Part shown: positions 48,545 through 57,408 of the stretch, in pieces | How the letters are laid out: every line of letters begins with the position of its first letter | Numbering within the stretch: position 1 is the stretch's first letter | DNA from: Acidobacteriota bacterium | GTDB taxonomy: Bacteria > Acidobacteriota > Vicinamibacteria > Vicinamibacterales > UBA823 | Reading direction: 5' to 3' | NCBI GenBank assembly: GCA_002730525.1 | Contig: PCAK01000028.1 | Coordinates: 31,594 to 95,593 of the forward strand | Length of the DNA stretch: 64,000 nt | Notes under the pieces: generated by a model | The model's database searches: none | What the model saw: only the letters and a program-made list of their open reading frames with translations | What the model was told of the DNA's origin: nothing | Program-made: the position numbers and the translations under genes

Positions 48545-49309
48545 CTATCTCCGTCGCTGGAGAGTCTGGAGGGAGAAGAACGACCGATCGACGTCGATGT
48601 CGAACTCGAGGCTCTCGTAGATCACGCTCGTCCGCTCGTTCGGCTTGTCGGCGGGCACCATGTCCATCACCGTCGGCACGGTGCGACCGCCGAGATCCTT
48701 GAACTCGCTGAACCGCATCGTCCGCGCGAGTTCCCCGTCCTCATCGTAGTACCTCGCCCAGAACGGCATGTAGTCGCTCCGGCGAACCCGATAGTCGATA
48801 TGACCCCAGACCACGGCGACCTCCGGCTTCGGGGTGAGCCTGAACTCCCACACCGCGACCCCGTCTCGATCGCCGTCGAACATCAGCTCGATGTCGAAGT
48901 CTTCGATGAGCTGACTCTCCTTGACCAGATCGTCGTTCGTGAAGTGCGAGCCCATCCAGGCGCCCGACATCATCGACGCCGGGATCTTGATCGTCCGATC
49001 GACCTTGGGCAGGTAGTTCCAGATGTCCCTGTCAGCCATCAGCGTGGCGGTCCCGGCCTCCCGGGCCGGGGAGCGGACGCGGACGAGCGAGTAGTCGGTA
49101 CCCATCGACCACAGCTCCATCACCAGCTCACGCTCCCAGTGCTCGGTGACGATGTTCATCCGCGAGACGCCGTGACTGGAGTCGCCCCGCATCACCCGGT
49201 CGACGCGCGCGATGATCTCTTGCGGCGTGAAATCGGTCTGGGCCAGGGCCGGCGACACGAGCCCCAGCGCGACCGCGGCCGCCGTCAGGATCGTGGGTGT
49301 TCGAAACAT
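48545..49309 (-). CDS. Outer membrane lipoprotein-sorting (LolA-like) protein
   Basis: The 254-residue protein has a signal peptide (TAAAVALGLVSPALAQ) and the family pattern (DRVMRGDSSHGVSRMNIVTEHWERELVMELW, IWNYLPKVDRTIKIPASMMSGAWMGSHFTNDDL). It is an open beta-sheet carrier of the LolA-like superfamily, which binds hydrophobic ligands in the periplasm. It precedes two FtsX-type permeases and an ATPase, so a transport function for a lipid or lipoprotein is very plausible; no LolB-type receptor is in the operon, only a beta barrel. It is the first gene; the disrupted kinase gene is upstream. Confidence 0.85.
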   Translation of the reverse strand: MFRTPTILTAAAVALGLVSPALAQTDFTPQEIIARVDRVMRGDSSHGVSRMNIVTEHWERELVMELWSMGTDYSLVRVRSPAREAGTATLMADRDIWNYLPKVDRTIKIPASMMSGAWMGSHFTNDDLVKESQLIEDFDIELMFDGDRDGVAVWEFRLTPKPEVAVVWGHIDYRVRRSDYMPFWARYYDEDGELARTMRFSEFKDLGGRTVPTVMDMVPADKPNERTSVIYESLEFDIDVDRSFFSLQTLQRRR

Positions 49310-49339
49310 CGGTCTGATTCTCCTCCTGGGGGAAACATC

Positions 49340-50936
49340 TCAAGGCCGCGACGCGGGTGCGGTGTCGGCAGCCATCAGGATCGAGAACGCTCCCGCGTCG
49401 TACTCGACGGCGCCCGAGCCGCTGGCGGTTCCGTCGAGCGTCCCGTTCCGGACCGCCGCGAACGCATCCCGCAGCTCGATCAACCGGGCCGGGTCGGCGA
49501 CCGGCGTGGTGAGTGCCTGGGGCTCTCCGGCGTCCCGCGACAGTCGATAGAGTCCCCCGCCGACCGAGCCGGAGACGATCAGGTCTTCCCGGCCCCAGCT
49601 GGCTCCCTGACTGATGAACGGAACAAGTGCCAGATCGACCGCCGGCCCTCCCAGGATCGAGACCATCCTCAGATCTCCGCTGCCTGTCTCGAAGCCGATC
49701 CATTGACCGTCCGGCGACACGAACGGTTCAGAGCCACCGTTCGTGGCTCTCAGCGATGTCACGTCGAGCTGATCGAGTTGACGCACGTACAGCGGAGCGG
49801 CCGAAGCTTCCGGCGGCCGCCCCCCGGTAGACGACGAAGCGCCCATCGGCCGAGATCGCTAGATCGGGCCTGTTAGTCCCGATTCGCACTGGAGGGACGT
49901 CGTCGATCGTCCATCGCGTCACCGGCGCTGGCACCTCGCTCTGACGCATCATCGACCAGACGCCGAGGCCGCCTAGCGCCAGTGCGATGAGCAGCGCGGC
50001 GGCGGCGATCACCGGGCGCTGCCAGAGGGCGGCCTGGGCAGGCGCGGTGGCCGCCGCGGTTTCCTCGACGGGCGCCGCCAGCGCTTCGTCGAGGTCTAGC
50101 TTCACGTCGCCAATGTCACGCGACCGTTGCACGCGGTCCTTCTGGATGCAGCGGCCAAGCACGCGCCTGACACCGCGCGGCGTGTCAGAAGGAAGGGACG
50201 CGAGATCCAGGTCGGTCTTGAGGCCCGCCGCGAGCGTCAGCGAGATATCCGTGCCGCCGAACGCCTGCTGGCCCGTCAACATCTCGAACAGGACGACGCC
50301 GAACGCCCAGATGTCAGCACGCTTGTCCACCTGCTTCCCGCGCGCCTGTTCCGGCGACATGTAGGCTGCTGTCCCCATGATGACGCCCATCTTCGTGGCG
50401 GCCGCCGTCATCGTCATCGTCGGGGAGCTCGCCGCTTCCACTTCGGTCTGCTCAGGCTCCAGCGCCTTGGCGAGCCCGAAGTCCAGCACCTTCACCGTGC
50501 CGTCGTCTCTGACCTTCACGTTGGCCGGCTTCAGATCGCGGTGGATGATCCCCCGCTCGTGGGCGGCCTCCAGGGCTTCAGCGATCTGGCGGGCGATGGG
50601 GAGCGCTTCGACGAGCGGGATCGGGCCCTGGGCAATCCGATCCTGGAGCGTCGGGCCTTCGACGAGTTCAAGGATGAGCGCCGGCGCTTCCCCACTCTTC
50701 TCCAGGCCGTAGATCGCCGCGATGTTCGGGTGGTTCAGCGACGCGAGAACCTTGGCTTCACGCTCGAAGCGGGCCAAGCGTTCAGGGTCGGTGGCGAACG
50801 CCTCTGGCAGCACCTTGATCGCGATGTCGCGATCCAGCGTCGTGTCGTGCGCTCGATAGACCTCGCCCATCCCGCCCGCACCGATCTGGGCGGTGATCTC
50901 GTAGACGCCGAGCTTCGTGCCGGGCTGCAGTGGCAT
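49340..50936 (-). pseudogene. Ser/Thr protein kinase with TolB-like tail, disrupted
   Basis: The first 402 codons (50936 to 49728) encode a PknB-like kinase: IGAGGMGEVYRAHD (glycine loop), IAIKVLP (Lys), HRDLKPANV (catalytic loop), VLDFGLAK (DFG) and AYMSPEQARGK. Then come a transmembrane helix (VIAAAALLIALALGGLGVW) and the first PD40 blades. The frame is lost at a run of six G (C6 at 49820-49825) and continues in another frame as blades (PLYVRQLDQL, PFVSPDGQWIGFE) to a stop at 49340. A complete kinase of this type has about 880 residues. The last 60 residues (RLIELRDAFAAVRNGTLDG) do not fit the PD40 fold, so the end may be joined to another gene by a deletion. The cytoplasmic kinase part is intact. 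Confidence 0.75.
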
Positions 50937-50971
50937 TGATTGAAGAACGAGGAATTATAGCGGGTGTAGGA

Positions 50972-51054
50972 CAATCCTCCGGATTGCCCGTTGGCGCCCC
51001 TCAAGGGGCGCCCCACCGGTATGTTCTTGTTCGGTGGCGCGGGCCTCTAGGCCC
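50972..51054. repeat. Composite palindromic intergenic repeat, copy 3
   Basis: Between the broken kinase and tRNA-Glu lie three hairpins of the same types as copies 1 and 2. They are CAATCC-TCC-GGATTG (50972-50986), GGCGCCCC-TCAA-GGGGCGCC (50993-51012) and GGGCCT-CT-AGGCCC (51041-51054, reverse orientation with GGTGGCGC before it). Stem bases differ, loops and flanking motif CGCCACC are shared. This supports a mobile or dispersed REP-like element. Confidence 0.7.
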
Positions 51055-51093
51055 ACGAATGGCCCGGCGAAGCCGCGGCTTGAATGAAAATCT

Positions 51094-51168
51094 TGGTAGC
51101 GGTACGGGGAATCGAACCCCGGTCTCGTGGCTGAGAACCACGCATCCTAACCCCTAGACGATACCGCC
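51094..51168 (-). tRNA. tRNA-Glu (anticodon CUC)
   Basis: The minus strand folds into a complete cloverleaf: an acceptor stem starting GGCGGTA and ending with encoded CCA, a D-arm with GTCTAGGGGTTAGGA, an anticodon arm CGTGG-TTCTCAG-CCACG with anticodon CTC, and a T-arm CCGGGGTTCGATTCCCCG. The anticodon reads GAG. The first pair is G-U rather than G-C, a mild anomaly. The upstream and downstream regions hold no other tRNA. Confidence 0.95.
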
Positions 51169-51266
51169 ACGGGCAGATCGGAGCATCAATTTTAGCAACT
51201 AGCCTGCGAACGGGTCAACATGCTGGGCGCTGGACTCGTGGCCCATCGAGCCCGATAGTTGGGGTG

Positions 51267-52658
51267 ATGTCCCTATTCTCGAAGTTTCTGGTGTTGCTGC
51301 TCCTGCTGGCCGCGGCAGCGGGCGGCGCCTACTTCCGCGCGGGCAGCGCGGTCGGGCCGACGATTGCCGTCAACGGCCCGGCGCAGTACGTCGGCCGAAC
51401 CGCCGTCCTGGACTTCTCGGTGGAAGCCCCCGAGGGCGCGCTGACGTCCATCGAGGCGGTGCTCGCGCAGGGCGAGACGGTGATTCCGCTCTTCGTGCTC
51501 ACCGATCCGGGCGCGGCGACGATCGAACAGGAAACCGCCGAGCGGATCCGGATCGTTCGTGAGTTCGACCGCGACACACTCCCCGACGTCAGGGAAGGCG
51601 CGGCCGAGCTGATCGTCACGTCAGTCCGACCGGTGCTCTATGGCCTGCGGGAAGCTTCGAGCGCGGTAACCCATCCACTGGAACTTCGGTTCACGCCGCC
51701 GCGCCTGACGGTTCTGTCGACGCAGCACTACGTGAACCACGGCGGCGCCGAGATGGTCGTCTACCGGGTGACGCCGACTGACGTCGACTCGGGCGTCGTC
51801 GTCGACGGGCGGTACTACCCCGGCTTCCAGGCCGACGGTGCGGGCGTCACTGGCGCGGACGAGTCGATGCGCGTCGCGTTCTTCGCCCTGCAGCACGACC
51901 AGGAGCTGAACGCACCGATGCGGGTCACGGCGCGCGATCCGGCCGGCAACACGGCGGGCGCCGACTTCGACCACCGCATCTTCCCGAAGAACTTCCGGCG
52001 GAGTCGGATCAACGTCGGCGACGACTTCATCCAGCGCGTCGTGCCGGCGATCGCCGAACAATCGTCCGACGCGCGCGCGTTGCTCGCCGGCGTGCCCGAG
52101 GACGATCTGGTCGCGCAGTACGTCGCGATCAACGGCGGTCTCCGCCAGGCCAACGCCGACTATCTAGTGACCCTCGCTGAGAACACCGAACCGCGCATCC
52201 TCTGGCAGGGCCCGTTCCGCCAGCTCGGCAACTCGCAGTTCGAGTCGGGGTTCGCCGACCACCGGATCTACCTGCACGACGGTGAGGAGATCGATCGGCA
52301 GGTCCACCTCGGGTTTGACCTGGCGGCGACGGCCAACGTGCCGATTCTGGCGTCGAACCACGGCGTTGTCGTCCACGCCGATTTCCTCGGCATCTACGGC
52401 AACTGTGTCGTCATCGACCACGGCATGGGGCTACAGTCGCTCTACGCCCACCTCTCGTCGATCGGGGTCGCCGTGGGCGACGCGGTCGAGCAGGGCCAGG
52501 AGGTGGGCCGGAGCGGGATGACCGGCCTGGCGGGCGGCGACCACCTGCACTTCACGATGCTGCTGCACGGCCGGGCGGTGACGCCGGTCGAGTGGTGGGA
52601 CGGCCACTGGATCGAGGACCGGATCGCCAGGAAGCTCGCCCTGGCCAGCGCCCGCTGA
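51267..52658 (+). CDS. M23 family metallopeptidase, exported
   Basis: The protein (463 residues) has a membrane or signal helix (KFLVLLLLLAAAAGGAYF) and a C-terminal LytM domain of the M23 family. The zinc ligands are visible as HLGFD (His and Asp) and DHLHFTM (HxH), with LYAHLS between. The rest is a long extracytoplasmic spacer with beta strands. M23 peptidases cut peptidoglycan crosslinks in the periplasm; the spacing between HxxxD and HxH looks typical, so it should be active. It starts at ATG 51267, one codon after a GTG. The gene follows tRNA-Glu by about 100 bp on the opposite strand. It has no obvious operon partner. Confidence 0.9.
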   Translation: MSLFSKFLVLLLLLAAAAGGAYFRAGSAVGPTIAVNGPAQYVGRTAVLDFSVEAPEGALTSIEAVLAQGETVIPLFVLTDPGAATIEQETAERIRIVREFDRDTLPDVREGAAELIVTSVRPVLYGLREASSAVTHPLELRFTPPRLTVLSTQHYVNHGGAEMVVYRVTPTDVDSGVVVDGRYYPGFQADGAGVTGADESMRVAFFALQHDQELNAPMRVTARDPAGNTAGADFDHRIFPKNFRRSRINVGDDFIQRVVPAIAEQSSDARALLAGVPEDDLVAQYVAINGGLRQANADYLVTLAENTEPRILWQGPFRQLGNSQFESGFADHRIYLHDGEEIDRQVHLGFDLAATANVPILASNHGVVVHADFLGIYGNCVVIDHGMGLQSLYAHLSSIGVAVGDAVEQGQEVGRSGMTGLAGGDHLHFTMLLHGRAVTPVEWWDGHWIEDRIARKLALASAR

Positions 52659-52814
52659 GCCAGCCCCACCTCGCCGGCCCGGACTCTCGCACCTGCAACG
52701 GTTTACGGAAATCGACGGCCTTTGGTATCATCCGGGTTTGGGTTTGCCGCGAGACGACGCCTGAGTGGCCTGCGGTATCTTCGTTTTCCTCTATTCGCAC
52801 CAGGAGAGTCTTCA

Positions 52815-53591
52815 ATGGATGCACGAAAGTCGTGGCTGCTGGCCTCGATCATGGCGTTGGTTCTGACGGTGGCATGCGGTGGTGGCGGCGGCGAGGCTCC
52901 GGCCGAGTCGGCGGCGCCAGCGGCCACGGCGGCGGCCCCGGTCGACGCGGCGGCGGTCGGCAATATCACCGGCACGATCATGCTCGAGGGCACGCCCCCC
53001 GAGGCCGAAACGATCAGAATGAATTCTGACCCCGTCTGCGCGCAGGAAGCAGGCGACGACACGTCGACCGAGTACTACGTCGTCGGCGATGACGGTTCGC
53101 TGGGCAACGTGTTCGTCTACGTGAAGGAAGGCCTCGAGGGTCGAACGTTCGACACGCCGAGTGAACCGGTGATGCTCAACCAGGAAGGCTGCCGCTACAC
53201 ACCGCACGTCTTCGGCATCCAGGTCGGCCAGACGCTGACCGTGATGAACGGCGACCCGACGCTGCACAACATTCACGCGACGCCGGCGAACAACAGCGAG
53301 TTCAACACCGGCCAGCCGATCGAGGGGATGACCTTCGACGCGCAGTTCGACACGGTCGAGGTGATGGTGCCCTTCAAGTGCGACGTGCACGGCTGGATGA
53401 ACGCCTACGCGGGCGTCCTCGAGCACCCGTACTTCGCGGTGAGCGATGGCGGTTCATTCGACATCAGCTCGCTGCCCCCGGGCGACTACGTCATCGAGGC
53501 GTGGCATGAGATTCTGGGCACCCAGACCCAGAACGTCACCGTGGGCGAGAGCGAGACGGTCGAACTGTCGTTCACCTTTTCGGTCAGCTAG
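52815..53591 (+). CDS. Cupredoxin-like lipoprotein with blue-copper ligands
   Basis: The 258-residue protein has a lipoprotein signal ending in VACGGGG and a cupredoxin-like core. The copper ligands are seen in order: HNIHATP (His), FKCDVHGWMNAY (Cys, His, Met). A C-terminal carboxypeptidase-regulatory-like domain (SLPPGDYVIEAWHEILG) follows. The protein could carry electrons or store copper at the outer surface or in the periplasm. It is upstream of the heme A/O synthase genes, so a role near cytochrome oxidase is possible. The ATG at 52815 is chosen because it starts the lipoprotein signal and has a GGAGAG site 7 nt upstream. Confidence 0.85.
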   Translation: MDARKSWLLASIMALVLTVACGGGGGEAPAESAAPAATAAAPVDAAAVGNITGTIMLEGTPPEAETIRMNSDPVCAQEAGDDTSTEYYVVGDDGSLGNVFVYVKEGLEGRTFDTPSEPVMLNQEGCRYTPHVFGIQVGQTLTVMNGDPTLHNIHATPANNSEFNTGQPIEGMTFDAQFDTVEVMVPFKCDVHGWMNAYAGVLEHPYFAVSDGGSFDISSLPPGDYVIEAWHEILGTQTQNVTVGESETVELSFTFSVS

Positions 53592-53607
53592 CAACTCCAA
53601 CGAAGAT

Positions 53608-53631
53608 GGCGGAGGGGTTACTCCCTCCGCC
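53608..53631. terminator. GC-rich hairpin after the cupredoxin gene
   Basis: A 9-bp stem GGCGGAGGG/CCCTCCGCC with the loop GTTACT lies 17 bp after the cupredoxin stop and 31 bp before the ctaA start. It may terminate or attenuate transcription. No T-tract follows, so strength is uncertain. Confidence 0.5.
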
Positions 53632-53661
53632 GTCCTCGCCTTCCCGCCCGCCTAACAACGC

Positions 53662-54642
53662 ATGACCTGGCTCCACCGGTTCGCGCTTCTCGTCACCGCC
53701 TCGACGCTGCTGTTGGTCACCGTGGGCGGGCTGGTCACCAGCACCGACTCGGGCCTCGCCGTCCCCGACTGGCCGAACACCTACGGCTACTTCATGTTCA
53801 GCTTCCCACTGTCGAAGATGGTGGGAGGGATCTTCTACGAGCACGGCCACCGGCTCATCGCGAGCACCGTCGGGCTGATGATGATCGGCCTGGCGTTCTG
53901 GATTTCGAGGACGGACGACCGCCGCTGGATCCGACGGCTCGCCTGGACCGCGCTGGCCGCGGTCGTCCTGCAGGGCACGCTGGGCGGCATCACCGTCCTC
54001 TACTTCCTGCCGGCGCCGATCTCGGTCGCGCACGCCGGCCTGGCGCAGATCTTCTTTTGCCTGACGGTATCGCTGGCGCTGTTCACTTCGGCCGGCTGGC
54101 GCGGAGGCATCACCACGGGCGCGGACGCAGGCGTGACCGGTGACCCGACCCTGGCGCGGTTGGCCATCCTGACGCCGGCGCTGGTCTACGTGCAGATCCT
54201 CATCGGCGCAACGATGCGCCACACCGACGCCGGGCTCGCGATTCCCGACTTCCCGTGGGCCTTCGGCCGGCTGACCCCGCCCGAATGGAGCGGCCCGATC
54301 GCAATCCACTTCGCGCACCGCGTCGGTGCGATCGTCGTGACACTGGCGATCGCGGCCACGGCCGGCCACATCCTGGCGCATCATCGACGGTCCGCGGTCA
54401 CCCGGTTCGCCTGGCTTCTGCTCGGCTTGGTCACGGTGCAGTTCACGCTAGGAGCCCTCACCGTCCTCTCGGAGCGTCACGTGGGCATCAATACGGCCCA
54501 CGTCGCCACCGGTGCGACGCTGCTGGCGGTGTCGGTGCTGCTGGGACTCGTCGTGCACCGCCGCCGCTTCGCTGACGCGCCCGAACCGGCGCGAGTCGAC
54601 ACGACGGCCGCGATGCCCGCCGCGCCGGGAGCGATGCGATGA
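53662..54642 (+). CDS. ctaA: Heme A synthase (CtaA/COX15)
   Basis: The 326-residue multispanning protein has the heme-binding histidines in the typical places: YEHGHRLIAS, SVAHAGLAQI, HFAHRVGAIV and INTAHVATGA. The helices between them are clear. DSGLAVPDWPNTYG and the repeat DAGLAIPDFPWAFG are the two family signatures. The enzyme oxidises the methyl group of heme O to a formyl group, making heme A for cytochrome c oxidase in the membrane. Its stop overlaps the ctaB start by 4 bp. It is two-fold symmetric, as expected. Confidence 0.95.
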   Translation: MTWLHRFALLVTASTLLLVTVGGLVTSTDSGLAVPDWPNTYGYFMFSFPLSKMVGGIFYEHGHRLIASTVGLMMIGLAFWISRTDDRRWIRRLAWTALAAVVLQGTLGGITVLYFLPAPISVAHAGLAQIFFCLTVSLALFTSAGWRGGITTGADAGVTGDPTLARLAILTPALVYVQILIGATMRHTDAGLAIPDFPWAFGRLTPPEWSGPIAIHFAHRVGAIVVTLAIAATAGHILAHHRRSAVTRFAWLLLGLVTVQFTLGALTVLSERHVGINTAHVATGATLLAVSVLLGLVVHRRRFADAPEPARVDTTAAMPAAPGAMR

Positions 54643-55529
54643 AGACCGGCGCGGTGGCACTGGAGAACCCGCGAAGCCGCGTCGCCGACTTCGTCGCCCT
54701 CACGAAGCCGCGCCTCAACCTCCTCGTCCTGCTCACGACGACCGTTTGCTTCTACCTCGCCCTGCCGGGCACCGACGCGCAGTGGCTGATCGTGCCGACG
54801 CTCATCGGCACGGCGCTGGTGGCGGGGGGCGCCGCCGCGCTCAACCAGGTCTACGAGCGCGACGCGGACGGCTTGATGCTGCGGACTCGGTCGCGGCCGC
54901 TGCCCGACGGGCGGCTGTCGGAAGCCGAAGCCCGGCGATTCGGGATCGCGCTATCGGTCGCGGGCATCGCCGCGCTAACCTACGCGCGCCCGCTCGCCGC
55001 GGGCCTGGCGCTGGGAACGCTCGTGAGCTATGCGCTAGTCTACACTCCACTGAAGAAGCGGACGTCGTTCGCCATGGTCGTGGGCGCGGTGCCGGGCGCG
55101 CTTCCGGCCACACTGGGGTGGGCCGCGGCGAGTGGCGCGATGACCGTCGAGGCCTGGGTCCTCTTCGGAATCGTGTTCTTCTGGCAGATTCCACACTTCC
55201 TGGCGGTTGCCTGGATGTACCGAGACGATTTCGCCCGCGCCGGATTCGCGTTCCTGCCGGTCATCGAGCCGAGCGGCCGGCGAACCGCCCGCCACGTCCT
55301 GCTCTACCTCGCCGCGCTGCTCCCGGTGAGCCTTGCGCCCACCTGGATTGGCATGGTCGGCACGACCTATCTGGTGGGCGCGTCGCTGCTCGGCCTCGGA
55401 TTCGCAGGCCTGGCCGTACGCTTCGCGTGGGACCGGTCGGGGCGAAACGCGCGATGGCTGTTCCTGGGCTCGATCGCCTACCTGCCGCTGCTCTGGGCGC
55501 TGCTCGTGGCAACACGATTCCTCGGCTGA
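54639..55529 (+). CDS. ctaB: Heme O synthase, protoheme IX farnesyltransferase
   Basis: The 296-residue UbiA-type prenyltransferase has the aspartate-rich motif NQVYERDADGLMLRTRSRPLP, several membrane helices and YTPLKKRTS. It transfers a farnesyl group to heme B to give heme O, the substrate of CtaA. The overlap (ATGA) with ctaA indicates coupled translation. The downstream DUF420 gene is 16 bp away. The set supports an aerobic aa3-type oxidase in the organism, though its subunits are not in the window. Confidence 0.95.
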   Translation: MKTGAVALENPRSRVADFVALTKPRLNLLVLLTTTVCFYLALPGTDAQWLIVPTLIGTALVAGGAAALNQVYERDADGLMLRTRSRPLPDGRLSEAEARRFGIALSVAGIAALTYARPLAAGLALGTLVSYALVYTPLKKRTSFAMVVGAVPGALPATLGWAAASGAMTVEAWVLFGIVFFWQIPHFLAVAWMYRDDFARAGFAFLPVIEPSGRRTARHVLLYLAALLPVSLAPTWIGMVGTTYLVGASLLGLGFAGLAVRFAWDRSGRNARWLFLGSIAYLPLLWALLVATRFLG

Positions 55530-55545
55530 CGTCCGGGACTGGCCG

Positions 55546-55968
55546 ATGCTCGAGATTTCAGACCTCCCAACGCTCAACGCCACACTGAACGCCCTCTCGG
55601 GGACACTGCTCGTCGCGGCCTACGCGATGATCCGGCGCGGCGACATCGTGAGGCACCGTGCGCTGATGCTCGGCGCGTTCTCGGTATCGGTCCTGTTCCT
55701 CATTTCCTACGTCATCTACCACGCCAACGCTGGCTCCCGACCGTTCACGGGGACCGGGCCGATTCGCATCTTCTACTTCGCCATTCTGATCACGCACATC
55801 GTCCTGGCCGCGGCGGTCGTTCCGCTGGCGATCGTGACGCTCAGGCGCGGCCTCCGCCGGGACGACACCCGGCACAAGGCGATTGCGCACTGGACGTTTC
55901 CGATCTGGCTCTACGTCTCGATCACCGGCGTCATCGTCTACGTGATGCTGTACGTCCTGCCCACCTGA
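55546..55968 (+). CDS. DUF420 membrane protein
   Basis: The 140-residue protein has four helices (LNALSGTLLVAAYAMI, LMLGAFSVSVLFLISYVIYH, IFYFAILITHIVLAAAVVPL, WLYVSITGVIVYVMLYVLP) and conserved histidines near the membrane. Proteins of this type are encoded with heme A/O synthases and cytochrome oxidase genes and may help heme or copper assembly (CtaM-like). The ATG at 55546 lies 16 bp after ctaB. The gene is a standard member of the oxidase-assembly cluster. Confidence 0.85.
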   Translation: MLEISDLPTLNATLNALSGTLLVAAYAMIRRGDIVRHRALMLGAFSVSVLFLISYVIYHANAGSRPFTGTGPIRIFYFAILITHIVLAAAVVPLAIVTLRRGLRRDDTRHKAIAHWTFPIWLYVSITGVIVYVMLYVLPT

Positions 55969-56042
55969 TCTGGTAGGATCACTGGGGTTCTCCTCGGCTC
56001 AAGTACCCCACGCATCAGGCCTCGTCGCGCAAAGAGTTTTCG

Positions 56043-57387
56043 ATGCTTCGAAGGGGTCCCATCCTGTGCGTCGCTGCGGTACTGGCCCTGCTGGGCTGGC
56101 AGGTAACCGCTGACGTTGCCGGGCTGAGCTTCCAAGCGACGATCCGCGCCGAGGCGGTGTCCCCGCCCACCGCGGCACAGCCGGCGAGCGAGGCCCAGCC
56201 GATCGACGAGCCGGCCTACCCCGCCTGGTGGTCGGCCAGCCCGCCGCGGCTCGCCTCCTACGGCTCGGTCGTCATCGCCGCCCTGCTGCTCCTACTCTGG
56301 GTGTACCGACGGCATCTCTACATCCTGCACTGGACGGGAAGCTGGCTGCTCCGCGCGGCGGGCACCTTCGGCGGTTCGATCAGCGCGACAGCCGGCTCGC
56401 TCGGTCTGGCGCTCCTCAGCATCTTCCACCTGCTCAGCCTCGGTGCCGCGCTGCTGCTCGTCGTGAGCGCCGACACCTACCGGGGCGGCTCGGCGCTCAA
56501 TCGGAAGTATGCGTGGGGGCTCGTGCCGCTCGTGATCTGGTTCGTCCTGGCACCGCTGGGTTTCGGCCGAGAGGCCGCTGTGGTGCCCGGGTACCTGATG
56601 TCGGCCGCGCTGCTCGGCACGGCAGCATTCGTGTTTCTCATCGGGATGCGGCGCGCACGCGCACTCGGCGCCGTCGTCGTCGGCGCCACGTTAGCGCTCG
56701 TGGCATTCTCCCACACCGGCATCGCCTTTTCCGCGGCGAGCGGTGGCGGCGACGCCACTCGAACTGCTCGCGGTCAACGCTCTCCTGCTGCTCTTCGCGG
56801 CGCTCGGGATGCACCTGCTGGTCTTCGAGGAGATGACCTACGAACTGCGCGCGACCAACCGGCGCCTCGAGCGAGCGCGCGGGGAGCTGCACGAGAAGGT
56901 CATCACCGACCCGCTCACGACCTGCTACAACCGGCGCTTCTTCGAAGAAGTGATCGGGCGTGAGCTGCAGCGCCGCCAGCGGTACCAGACGCCACTCTCG
57001 CTGCTCTTCCTCGACATCGATCAGTTCAAGGCGGTTAACGACACGTTCGGCCACGAAACCGGAAACCTGGTGCTGCAGTACATCGCATCGTTCCTCAAGG
57101 AGCACGTCCGCGAGGCCGACTACCTGTTCCGATGGGGCGGCGACGAGTTTCTGGTCCTGATGTCGTGCGAGCTGGATCAGGCGATGCAGAAGGGCGTGGA
57201 CCTCAAGGCCGACTTCGCCGCAGCCGCGGAAACGGCGAAGCTGCCGGCCGGCGTCGGCTTGAGCTTCGGCTGCACCGAGGTGCCACACGGCACCGAGGAT
57301 GTGATGCCGCTGGTCAAGGAAGCCGACCGGCTGATGTACGAACACAAGACGGCAACCCGACCCCGCCGGAAGAGCCGCCGCGCCTAG
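56043..57387 (+). pseudogene. GGDEF-domain membrane protein with a frameshift (or sequencing error)
   Basis: The first frame (56043 on) encodes a signal or anchor helix and five to six transmembrane helices (VVIAALLLLLWVY, LGLALLSIFHLLSLGAALLLVV, LVPLVIWFVLAPLGF). Near 56740-56760 the domain continues in the +1 frame, where PLELLAVNALLLLFAALGMHLLVF, a coiled-coil linker (TNRRLERARGELHEKV) and a GGDEF domain appear (DPLTTCYNRRFFEE, LFLDIDQFKAVNDTFGHETGN, RWGGDEFLVLM). The catalytic motif is intact, so a diguanylate cyclase is expected if the frame is restored. The second part could start at GTG 56743, but it has no ribosome-binding site. A single-base indel is the simplest reading. Confidence 0.7.
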
Positions 57388-57408
57388 GCCCCGGCAGGGG
57401 CACCTCGT

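Noticed and set aside
47483..49876. 797-codon plus-strand open frame
   Set aside because: Antisense to the permease, LolA-like and kinase genes, rich in Arg/His/Pro, no domain.
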